Shown in pieces: positions 9,353 through 15,002 of a stretch of DNA of 17,276 bases; the first letter of the stretch is position 1; every line of letters begins with the position of its first letter. The notes below the pieces were generated by a model. It made no database searches and was not told the origin of the DNA. It saw only the letters and a program-made list of their open reading frames with translations. The position numbers and the translations under genes are program-made. Origin of the DNA: Brevundimonas vancanneytii. Its GTDB lineage: Bacteria > Pseudomonadota > Alphaproteobacteria > Caulobacterales > Caulobacteraceae. The stretch covers positions 1 to 17,276 of the forward strand of contig CAMCIP010000018.1 in NCBI GenBank assembly GCA_945874855.1, in the 5' to 3' direction.

Positions 9353-10027
9353 CTATTCCACCGCCCGGGCAATACGGCCCGCGACCAGTTCCTCGGGTGC
9401 CGCCGAGGTCGTCTCGCCGGCGCGATAGGCCTGGAAGACCACGGCGGCGCGACCGGAGTCCGACGGGGTCATGCCGCGCGGCCGCATGATGTCGCGAGGA
9501 TCGTCGATCTGGGCGGCCAGGTTGGCGTTGACCGAGCAACCGAGACCCGGCGACGCACCGTTGGTGATGCGGCCGTTCAGCGTGCCGCGCTCTGCAGTGC
9601 AGTTGGGGATGGCGGCCTGGACGGTCTCGAAGCCCACGAGCACGGGGGCGGTCGCATCGGGCGCGGCATAGGCCTCGACCAGTATGCGGTCGTCGGGAAT
9701 GCCGAGGCGGACCAGGGCGTCGCGGACGCCCCAGGCCATGGCCGAGGCGGTCGGATCCTCGCCCGACGGCACCTGAACGAACAGCCGGCCAACGCCGTCG
9801 CCGCGCCAGCGAACGGCAAGGTCGCGCAGGGCTAGGCTTTGGGTGGGCGAGACGCCGCCCGCGTGCACCGCGAGGGCGATGCGGTCCAGGCCCGGCTCGA
9901 CCCGCATGGCGTAGCGCGACAGCGGCGTCAGCGGCGGCAGGTCGCCGGAGCCGCTACCGGTGGCCGCGCAGGCCGACAGACCCAGGACGAAGGCCAGGGC
10001 AGGGACGGTCAGGATCGGCGTGCGCAT
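9353..10027 (-). CDS. cpaD: Tad pilus lipoprotein CpaD
   Basis: Outer-membrane-associated lipoprotein of the Tad secretin complex, thought to help CpaC assemble. The 224-residue protein begins with a lipoprotein signal peptide ending in the lipobox LSA-C20. The C-terminal part carries the family signature GCSVNANLAAQIDDPRDIM followed by RPRG. Two in-frame ATGs compete: 10039 overlaps the cpaC stop as ATGA, and 10027 is preceded by GAGGA with a 5-nt spacer. I chose 10027 because of that ribosome binding site and because it gives a signal peptide of normal length; the other adds four residues. It lies 8 nt after cpaC and 6 nt before cpaE. Confidence 0.92.
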   Translation of the reverse strand: MRTPILTVPALAFVLGLSACAATGSGSGDLPPLTPLSRYAMRVEPGLDRIALAVHAGGVSPTQSLALRDLAVRWRGDGVGRLFVQVPSGEDPTASAMAWGVRDALVRLGIPDDRILVEAYAAPDATAPVLVGFETVQAAIPNCTAERGTLNGRITNGASPGLGCSVNANLAAQIDDPRDIMRPRGMTPSDSGRAAVVFQAYRAGETTSAAPEELVAGRIARAVE

Positions 10028-10035
10028 GGCGGTCC

Positions 10036-11442
10036 TCATTCGATCACATAGCCCACCGGACCCTGCCATCCGGCGCCGACGCCGGGTTGAGGGGCGGGCA
10101 GCCCGTATTTTTCAGTCAGCCGTCCGAACAGAATGGTCTGCAGGTCGCCGGAGATCACCAGGCCGTCGGCCGGCGTCTGCATCAGACCGGGAGACGTCGG
10201 GGAGACGATGTAGGCCTCGATGATGATGACCAGCTCGGTCTCGCCGGCCAGATAGTCCCGCGACCTGAAAAGGCCGCCCAGCACCGGCAGGGAACCAACC
10301 CCTGGCAGCTGGTCGATGTTTTGGCGGGTGTCCTCGCGAAGCAGGCCGGCAATCATCAGTGAGCCGCCCGACGGAAGTTCGATGGTGTTTGAGGTGCGGC
10401 GCACGTTCAGGGCGGGGATCACCAGCGCATTGGGCCCGGTGCCGCCCAGGGTGAAGGCACCTGATGTCGTCAGCTCGGATACCTCTGTGGACAGCTGCAG
10501 CGAGATCCGGCCGCCGGACAGCACGATGGGCCGGAAGGCCAGCCGCACGCCGTAGGGCTTGAATTCGATCAGGATATTGCCACGGTCGTCGCGGCCGACG
10601 GGCACGGGGAACTCGCCGCCCGCCAGGAACTCGGCGTTCTCGCCCGAGACGGAGGTGGCGTTGGGCTCGGCCAGGATGCGGACCAGGCCGGTGCGCTCAA
10701 AGGCCCTCAGGGTGCCTGTCACCCCTTCGCCGTCGTTGTTGGCGTCGTTGTAGGTCAGCTGACCCCCGCCCAGCTGGCTGCCCGCCACGGCGAAGGTCGC
10801 CACGTTGGACAGACTGAGACCGTCGCCGACCGTGTTGAGGATGGCGTTGACGTCCAGACCCAACTGCTTGACCGCCGTGCGCTGCACCTCGATCACACGG
10901 GCGCGGACGGTGACCTGATCGGATCCGGTGATGGTCATCATGTTGATGACCTTTTCCGGCGAGGGGACGAAGGCGCGGGCGATCTGGCTGACGCGGTCGG
11001 CCTCCCCCGGGCTGGAGACCGAGCCGGTCAGGATGATGCTGTCGTTGACCGCCTCGGCTCGCACGTCGATGCCGGGCAGAATCCGCATCAGTGTGTCCTG
11101 GAGGGCGGCGACGCCGGCGTCGACCCGGACCCGCAGGGTCAGGATGGAGCGGCCCGCGGCGTCCAGGAAGACGGCGTCCGTCTCGCCCGGGGCCAGGCCG
11201 ATGACGGTGATCCGCCGGGGGGAGTGCAGGACGGCTTCGGCCACCGCCGGATTGGAGACGATGACATCGCGCGCGTCGGCCGGCAGGTCGATGGCCATGG
11301 ACGTGCCGCGCGGCAGGTTGACCAGCTGGGGCGAGGCGCCCGCAGCCACGCTGGCGCGCGTCTGGGCGGCAGCCGGCAGGGTCGGCACCAGGGGCGCCAG
11401 GACCATGGCCAGGGCGGCAAGATATCCGGTCAGACGTCTCAT
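10036..11442 (-). CDS. cpaC: Tad pilus outer-membrane secretin CpaC (RcpA)
   Basis: Forms the multimeric outer-membrane channel through which the Flp pilus passes. The 468-residue protein has a signal peptide (about 1-26, ending PAAAQ), an N-terminal pilus-assembly domain (about 40-110; LPRGTSMAIDLP, VIVSNPAVAEAV and ITVIGLAPGETDAVFLD are typical of CpaC), a BON-like stretch (about 110-165) and the C-terminal secretin domain. The secretin hallmark is the segment around residues 377-391 reading QLPGVGSLPVLGGLF, followed by ETELVIIIEAYIV. Its ATG overlaps the cpaB stop (ATGA at 11442-11439), indicating translational coupling. Length and domain order are normal for the family. Confidence 0.95.
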   Translation of the reverse strand: MRRLTGYLAALAMVLAPLVPTLPAAAQTRASVAAGASPQLVNLPRGTSMAIDLPADARDVIVSNPAVAEAVLHSPRRITVIGLAPGETDAVFLDAAGRSILTLRVRVDAGVAALQDTLMRILPGIDVRAEAVNDSIILTGSVSSPGEADRVSQIARAFVPSPEKVINMMTITGSDQVTVRARVIEVQRTAVKQLGLDVNAILNTVGDGLSLSNVATFAVAGSQLGGGQLTYNDANNDGEGVTGTLRAFERTGLVRILAEPNATSVSGENAEFLAGGEFPVPVGRDDRGNILIEFKPYGVRLAFRPIVLSGGRISLQLSTEVSELTTSGAFTLGGTGPNALVIPALNVRRTSNTIELPSGGSLMIAGLLREDTRQNIDQLPGVGSLPVLGGLFRSRDYLAGETELVIIIEAYIVSPTSPGLMQTPADGLVISGDLQTILFGRLTEKYGLPAPQPGVGAGWQGPVGYVIE

Positions 11443-12347
11443 TGCACCACCACCACTTCGGGATCGCCGCCGCGATAGACCCGCACCACCGCGGTGCGCG
11501 TCTGGGGCGGCGGGGCGACCCGGCCGGTCGGTCCGCCGGTGTCGGCATAGGAGCGGAGGACCAGGCTGAGCTCGCCCTCGGACTTGGCCAGGGCCAGGGC
11601 CTCGGCGTCGCGAGGGCCGACCTCCAGGGTGGCGGTGGCACCCACCACCGCCTGCTCGTCATCGTCCACCCGGGTCGCCTGATCGATGGCCAGAACCTTG
11701 ACGTTCTGCATCACCGTGGCGGAGGTGAATTTCGCCCGGTCGCCCTCATCGGCACCCATGTTGGACAGGGTGGTCTCGCGCGTCAGCAGGACGTCGACCC
11801 GGTCGCCGGGCAGGATGAAGCCGCCGGCCGCCGTCTCGACCGTAACCCGCACGGCCATGGCCCGCATGCCCGGCTCCAGATAGGCGGCCAGATAGCCGCT
11901 GTCTCCGGCGCGCACGATCTTGCGCTCCACGATCGGCTCTCCGGCCAGGATGGGCTCGCGCACCACCGAGCCAAGCCAGTCGGACTTGGCGCCGCCGGTG
12001 GCCACCTCGTCGGCGGCGCGGGTGACGCGGGCCACCGCACCGTCGGCCTTGGGCTGCGCGCCGGCAGTCTCAGGCAGGGCCGGGACAGGGGTGGTGCCGT
12101 CGGTGAAGAAGGCGGGATTGACCTCGGCCACAGGCCAGTCTTTCCAGGCGAGGTCATCGGCCACCAGCCGTTTGCCGGGCTCGAGGTCGCGGGCGGCGAC
12201 CAGCACCTTGGCCATCGGAACCGCCGGGGCGGCGGCGGCGACCTGGACGGGTTCGCCTGAGCCGGAGCCCATGGCGCGGACCACGAAGGCGAGGCCGATG
12301 GCGGCCACGGCGGCGACGCAGATCACGGCGATGCGGGCGGGTTTCAT
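11439..12347 (-). CDS. cpaB: Tad pilus assembly protein CpaB (RcpC)
   Basis: Periplasmic protein anchored in the inner membrane that works with the CpaC secretin. The 302-residue protein has an N-terminal membrane anchor (about 5-25), a short linker, then a SAF domain opening PMAKVLVAARDLEPGKRL (about 44-61) and the RcpC/CpaB core: EPILAGEPIVERKIV, YLEPGMRAMAVRVTVE and FILPGDRVDVLLT, the last being the family's best-conserved motif. The ATG at 12347 is chosen because GGAG lies 7 nt upstream and the anchor begins directly; an in-frame extension to 12410 adds a basic stretch that does not look like a leader. Its stop overlaps the cpaC start by 4 nt. A 98-nt spacer with a CtrA-like site precedes it, so it may head its own transcript. 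Confidence 0.93.
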   Translation of the reverse strand: MKPARIAVICVAAVAAIGLAFVVRAMGSGSGEPVQVAAAAPAVPMAKVLVAARDLEPGKRLVADDLAWKDWPVAEVNPAFFTDGTTPVPALPETAGAQPKADGAVARVTRAADEVATGGAKSDWLGSVVREPILAGEPIVERKIVRAGDSGYLAAYLEPGMRAMAVRVTVETAAGGFILPGDRVDVLLTRETTLSNMGADEGDRAKFTSATVMQNVKVLAIDQATRVDDDEQAVVGATATLEVGPRDAEALALAKSEGELSLVLRSYADTGGPTGRVAPPPQTRTAVVRVYRGGDPEVVVVQ

Positions 12348-12376
12348 CCTCGGTCTCCGACGCGGTGCCCGGAAGG

Positions 12377-12381
12377 GAATC
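12377..12381. promoter_or_regulatory. GANTC (CcrM-type) methylation site upstream of cpaB
   Basis: GAATC lies 30 nt upstream of the cpaB ATG, between it and the CtrA-like box. In Caulobacterales the CcrM methyltransferase modifies GANTC, and its changing state through the cell cycle can affect promoters via GcrA. One pentamer is weak evidence alone, since GANTC also occurs inside genes in this window; its interest comes from its position. Confidence 0.3.
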
Positions 12382-12422
12382 GTACCCTCGGCACCTGCGT
12401 TAAGGACCATGCGGGCCGCGGG

Positions 12423-12437
12423 TTAACGCGTCCCTAA
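12423..12437 (-). promoter_or_regulatory. Putative CtrA box upstream of cpaB
   Basis: Read on the minus strand the site is TTAG-N7-TTAAC (TTAG at 12437-12434, TTAA at 12426-12423), one mismatch from the CtrA consensus TTAA-N7-TTAAC. It is in the 97-nt spacer between the cpaA stop and the cpaB start, 76-90 nt upstream of the cpaB ATG and on the coding strand. CtrA activates pilus genes in Caulobacter crescentus. TTAA is very rare in this window: by eye I find it only at 12400, 12423 and 12989, all in pilus-gene upstream regions. The regulator assignment is inference. Confidence 0.5.
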
Positions 12438-12445
12438 ACGGGAAA

Positions 12446-12964
12446 TCAAAGACCGGCGGCGTAGAGGCCCATCAAGGGGCTGGCCGGCCAGGCCATCAGG
12501 GCTCCTGCCGCGATGGCCACGCCGTACGGGATGTCGCCCTTGGGCTCCATCAACCTGAACATCCATGCCGGCGCGCCGGCGGGCAGGGCAGCCTGGGCCT
12601 GGAAGCGGGCAAAAATCAGGAACAGGCAGAACAGGCCGCCCATCAGCCCGGTCCAGAGCAGGAACATGCCTGAACCCGAGACCCCGAGCCACAGGCAGGC
12701 GGCGGCGGTCAGCTTGGCGTCGCCGCCGCCGATCCAGCGCAGGGCGAACATGCCGGCCGCCACGAACAGGGCGATCAGGCCGATGCCCAGGTGCATGGCC
12801 ACGGTCATCACCGGCAGGCCCATCAGGAAAGCCACGGGAAAGAAGCCGACCACAAGGATCGCCGAGATCCAGTTGGGGATGGTCATGCTGGTCAGGTCCT
12901 TGAGCGCCGCGGCAATGACCAGGGCGGGCAGGAAGCTGAGAGGCAGGAGAAGGATCAGGTCCAT
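12446..12964 (-). CDS. cpaA: Prepilin peptidase CpaA (TadV)
   Basis: Aspartic-acid membrane protease of the A24 family that cleaves the leader of Flp pilin and pseudopilins at the inner membrane. The 172-residue protein is almost wholly hydrophobic, with about six membrane helices. Both catalytic aspartates are visible: Asp23 in LKDLTSMTIPN and Asp82 in GGGDAKL. It lacks the N-terminal methyltransferase domain of PilD-type enzymes, as usual for Tad peptidases. I place the start at ATG 12964; GTG 12970 would add two residues. No ribosome binding site precedes either, so a leaderless transcript is possible. It diverges from nrdB, has a CtrA-like box just upstream, and leads the pilus genes, separated from cpaB by 98 nt. 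The pilA gene that precedes it in C. crescentus is missing. Confidence 0.92.
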   Translation of the reverse strand: MDLILLLPLSFLPALVIAAALKDLTSMTIPNWISAILVVGFFPVAFLMGLPVMTVAMHLGIGLIALFVAAGMFALRWIGGGDAKLTAAACLWLGVSGSGMFLLWTGLMGGLFCLFLIFARFQAQAALPAGAPAWMFRLMEPKGDIPYGVAIAAGALMAWPASPLMGLYAAGL

Positions 12965-12988
12965 GGCCACAGTATGGACCGAAGTCGG

Positions 12989-13003
12989 TTAAGGCCGGGT
13001 TGA
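12989..13003 (-). promoter_or_regulatory. Putative CtrA box / promoter of cpaA
   Basis: Read on the minus strand the site is TCAA-N7-TTAACC (TCAA at 13003-13000, TTAA at 12992-12989), one mismatch from TTAA-N7-TTAA. The near half-site ends 25 nt before the cpaA ATG. If transcription began at or near that ATG, the box would span about -39 to -25, where CtrA boxes sit in CtrA-activated Caulobacter promoters, and CATACT (12976-12971) would fall at the -10 region. This also explains why cpaA has no ribosome binding site. Inference from spacing and consensus only. Confidence 0.5.
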
Positions 13004-13012
13004 ACATGCGTG

Positions 13013-13017
13013 GACTC
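13013..13017. promoter_or_regulatory. GANTC (CcrM-type) site in the cpaA-nrdB spacer
   Basis: GACTC is located between the CtrA-like box of cpaA and the NrdR-like boxes of nrdB. In Caulobacterales GANTC is the target of the cell-cycle methyltransferase CcrM. It could influence either divergent promoter. The pentamer is short, so chance occurrence is possible. Confidence 0.3.
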
Positions 13018-13046
13018 GCATTGATCCCCCGCGTTGCGCCGTTTGA

Positions 13047-13062
13047 ACACCAGATGTGGTGG
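13047..13062. promoter_or_regulatory. Putative NrdR box 1 upstream of nrdB
   Basis: The 16-mer ACACCAGATGTGGTGG contains the inverted repeat CACCA-GATG-TGGTG and matches the NrdR consensus (acaCwAtATaTwGtgt) at 11 of 16 positions. NrdR is the zinc-finger/ATP-cone repressor of ribonucleotide reductase genes and normally binds two boxes spaced by whole helical turns. A second, weaker match begins exactly 31 bp downstream (13078), which is three turns. The gene downstream is nrdB, which makes the assignment reasonable. Confidence 0.5.
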
Positions 13063-13077
13063 GCCGCGACGTTCTGA

Positions 13078-13093
13078 TCACAAGATAGGCTGA
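13078..13093. promoter_or_regulatory. Putative NrdR box 2 upstream of nrdB
   Basis: The 16-mer TCACAAGATAGGCTGA matches the NrdR consensus at about 10 of 16 positions, mainly in the left half. It shares CAC-AGAT with box 1 in register, 31 bp away. It overlaps a possible -10 region (GCTGAATAG around 13089-13097), where repressor binding would block polymerase. Taken alone it would be too weak to call; the spacing with box 1 and the position before nrdB support it. Confidence 0.4.
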
Positions 13094-13167
13094 ATAGTCT
13101 CTTGTCGGCGCGCCGGCCCGGTCGCATGATGCCTTTCCGGTTTCGCCCCCAATCGCCGAGTCCCCGC

Positions 13168-14223
13168 ATGAACGCGCATGTCCCCGCCTCGTCGCTGCAA
13201 CTCCCGGGCCTGCTGACTCCGTCGGCCGCCTACAAGCCGTTCCGGTACCCGTGGGCCTTCGACATGTGGAAGAAGCAGCAGCAGGTCCACTGGATGCCGG
13301 AGGAGGTGCCGCTGGGCGAGGACTGCAAGGACTGGGCGGCCAACCTGACCGAGTCCGAGCGCAATCTGCTGACCCAGATCTTCCGCTTCTTCACCCAGGC
13401 CGACATCGAGGTTCAGGACAATTACATGGAGCGCTACGGTCGGGTGTTCAAGCCGACCGAGGTCAAGATGATGCTGGCCAGCTTCGCCAACATGGAGACC
13501 ATCCACATCGCGGCCTATGCCCTGCTGCTCGAGACCATCGGCATGCCCGAGGCCGAGTTCGGCGCCTTCATGGAATATGAGGCCATGCGGGACAAGCACG
13601 ACTACATGGGCCAGTTCGGGGTGGACACCGAGGCCGACATCGCCCGGACCCTGGCCATGTTTGGCGGCTTCGCCGAGGGGCTGCAGCTGTTCGCCAGCTT
13701 CGCCATGCTGATGAACTTCCCGCGCCAGAACAAGATGAAGGGCATGGGCCAGATCGTCAGCTGGTCGGTGCGCGACGAAAGCCTGCACTGCGAGGGCATC
13801 ATCAAACTTTACCATGCCTTCAACAAGGAGACGGGTGCGGTGACCAAGGCGGTGGCCGAGGACATCGTCGAGTGCTGCCGGACCGTGGTGACGATGGAGG
13901 ACAAGTTCATCGACCTGGCTTTCGAGCAGGGACCGGTGAACGGCATGGTCCCGCAGGACATCAAGGACTACATCCGCTTCATCGCCGACTGGCGCCTGCG
14001 CCAGTTGCAGCTGCCGGAACTGTACGGCGGCCGCCGCGAGAACCCCCTGCCGTGGCTGCAGAGCCTGCTGTCCGGCGTGGAGCACGCCAACTTCTTCGAG
14101 GCCCGCGCCACCGAGTATTCCAAGGCGGCGACGCAGGGGACCTGGCACGGGGCCGAGGGCGTCTGGGACAGTTTTGACGCCCTGCTGAAAAAGCGCAGCG
14201 AGCCCGCCGCCGAAACGGCCTGA
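13168..14223 (+). CDS. nrdB: Class Ia ribonucleotide reductase beta subunit NrdB
   Basis: Small subunit of ribonucleotide reductase; it holds the diiron centre and tyrosyl radical used by NrdA to make deoxynucleotides. In the 351-residue protein all diiron ligands are visible in E. coli-like spacing: Asp79 (QADIEVQDN), Glu110 and His113 (METIHIAAY), Glu170 (FAEGLQLF), Glu204 and His207 (RDESLHCEG). The radical tyrosine is Tyr117, seven residues after Glu110, so this is not a radical-free or Mn/Fe type lacking the Tyr. The ATG at 13168 is chosen because family similarity begins soon after (SAAYKPFRYPW); ATGs at 13126 and 13129 or TTG 13102 would add basic, unconserved residues. No strong ribosome binding site is visible. 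No nrdA lies in the window. Divergent from cpaA, with NrdR-like boxes upstream. Confidence 0.95.
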   Translation: MNAHVPASSLQLPGLLTPSAAYKPFRYPWAFDMWKKQQQVHWMPEEVPLGEDCKDWAANLTESERNLLTQIFRFFTQADIEVQDNYMERYGRVFKPTEVKMMLASFANMETIHIAAYALLLETIGMPEAEFGAFMEYEAMRDKHDYMGQFGVDTEADIARTLAMFGGFAEGLQLFASFAMLMNFPRQNKMKGMGQIVSWSVRDESLHCEGIIKLYHAFNKETGAVTKAVAEDIVECCRTVVTMEDKFIDLAFEQGPVNGMVPQDIKDYIRFIADWRLRQLQLPELYGGRRENPLPWLQSLLSGVEHANFFEARATEYSKAATQGTWHGAEGVWDSFDALLKKRSEPAAETA

Positions 14224-14230
14224 GGCCGGC

Positions 14231-14270
14231 CGCCGGCGGGGATGCCCCGTCGGCGAACCGGCCCCGGTTC
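14231..14270. terminator. Two tandem hairpins between nrdB and the convergent gene
   Basis: Just after the nrdB stop an 11-bp stem with one G-T pair (14231-14241 with 14245-14255, loop ATG) is followed by a second stem GAACCG/CGGTTC (14255-14260 and 14265-14270). They fill most of the 60-nt gap between the convergent nrdB and the CARDB-like gene, so they could stop transcription from both sides. No T-tract follows on either strand, so a classical intrinsic terminator is not certain. Confidence 0.4.
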
Positions 14271-14283
14271 GGCCTGCCAGCGA

Positions 14284-14892
14284 TCAGCGGAAGGTGCGGC
14301 TGGTGGCTGTGGACCGCAGGAAGGCCATGATCTGCGTGCCGTCGACGCGCAGCACATTGTTGCCGGCATTGGCGTCGTCGTTGCAGCGGTTGCCGTCGAT
14401 CAGGATGTCCGGATCGTAGGCGATCGAGACCTCGACCTCGCCGCCGAACTCGAAGTCGTCGAAGGCGTCGGTGATGAAGGGCGAGGCGTAGCTGGCCATC
14501 CGTGAGCGGGCGGCGGCGGCTTCGGTCAGCCGCTGGGTGTTGCGGAAGGCGCGGCCGGTGTTGCCGTTGCGGGCGACGAGGCTGACGTTCTGCTGACGCG
14601 GGCCGGAGCTCCAGTCGCTGCGACCGCGGTTGGTCACCTCCCAGGAGATGCTGACCTGGCGGTCGCCGCCCTTGGTCAGGGTGACGGCGGTCACGGCCGG
14701 GTCGACGATGCAGGCCGCGGCGCCGGCCCGGTCGGGGGTGACGAAGCCGCGGCCCGCCCGGTCGCGGACGGAGGCCGGCAGGTCGACCTGCGGTCCCGGG
14801 GCGATCCGGGCGCCGGCGGGCAGCATGACCTGGGCCGCGGCGGGGGTGGACAGGGCCAGCGCGACGCCGGCGGCGAGCAGAAGAGTCTTCAT
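14284..14892 (-). CDS. Secreted CARDB/Ig-like domain protein of unknown function
   Basis: I do not recognise a named family. The 202-residue protein starts with a clear signal peptide (MKTLLLAAGVALALSTPAAA, cleavage near residue 21), so it should be periplasmic or exported. The mature part looks like one beta-sandwich: VSISWEVTNRGRSDWSSG and VEVSIAYDPDILIDGNRC, then NDDANAGNNVLRVDG. The last segment resembles the closing Asp/Asn-Asn motif of CARDB (cell adhesion related) domains. Two cysteines (in AACIVDP and GNRCNDD) could form a disulfide. The ATG at 14892 has an excellent ribosome binding site, GGGAGG, 5 nt upstream. It converges on nrdB and lies 110 nt downstream of the esterase gene on the same strand. 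The CARDB call is tentative. Confidence 0.65.
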   Translation of the reverse strand: MKTLLLAAGVALALSTPAAAQVMLPAGARIAPGPQVDLPASVRDRAGRGFVTPDRAGAAACIVDPAVTAVTLTKGGDRQVSISWEVTNRGRSDWSSGPRQQNVSLVARNGNTGRAFRNTQRLTEAAAARSRMASYASPFITDAFDDFEFGGEVEVSIAYDPDILIDGNRCNDDANAGNNVLRVDGTQIMAFLRSTATSRTFR

Positions 14893-14912
14893 TCTAGCCT
14901 CCCTTGGATGAA

Positions 14913-14944
14913 CCGCCCGGGGGCGGGCCGGTCCTCCAACCGGC
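14913..14944. terminator. Hairpins downstream of the esterase gene
   Basis: Two inverted repeats lie between the esterase stop and the CARDB-like gene: CCGCCC/GGGCGG (14913-14918 and 14921-14926, almost no loop) and GCCGGT/ACCGGC (14927-14932 and 14939-14944, 6-nt loop). Reading on the minus strand, the esterase transcript would meet the second, then the first. No T-tract follows, so termination is only possible, not shown. The rest of the 110-nt spacer shows nothing else beyond the GGGAGG ribosome binding site. Confidence 0.28.
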
Positions 14945-15002
14945 AGGGACAGGGAGCGCCTTCTGATCTGAAGACCCGCGGTATGTGACGTTCATCCTCG
15001 CG

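Noticed and set aside
12400..12426. The two TTAA elements at 12400 and 12423 as a single CtrA site.
   Set aside because: They are 19 nt apart rather than 7; the better pairing is 12423 with CTAA at 12434.
13006..13077. A 23-codon ORF (MRGLALIPRV...) in the cpaA-nrdB spacer, as a possible leader peptide or pilin remnant.
   Set aside because: It has no ribosome binding site, no Flp pilin pattern, and overlaps the NrdR-like box; it is most likely chance.
12446..13167. A novel defence or mobile-element system near the nrdB-pilus junction.
   Set aside because: All genes there belong to known housekeeping or pilus families, and no integrase, repeats, tRNA or composition shift is visible.
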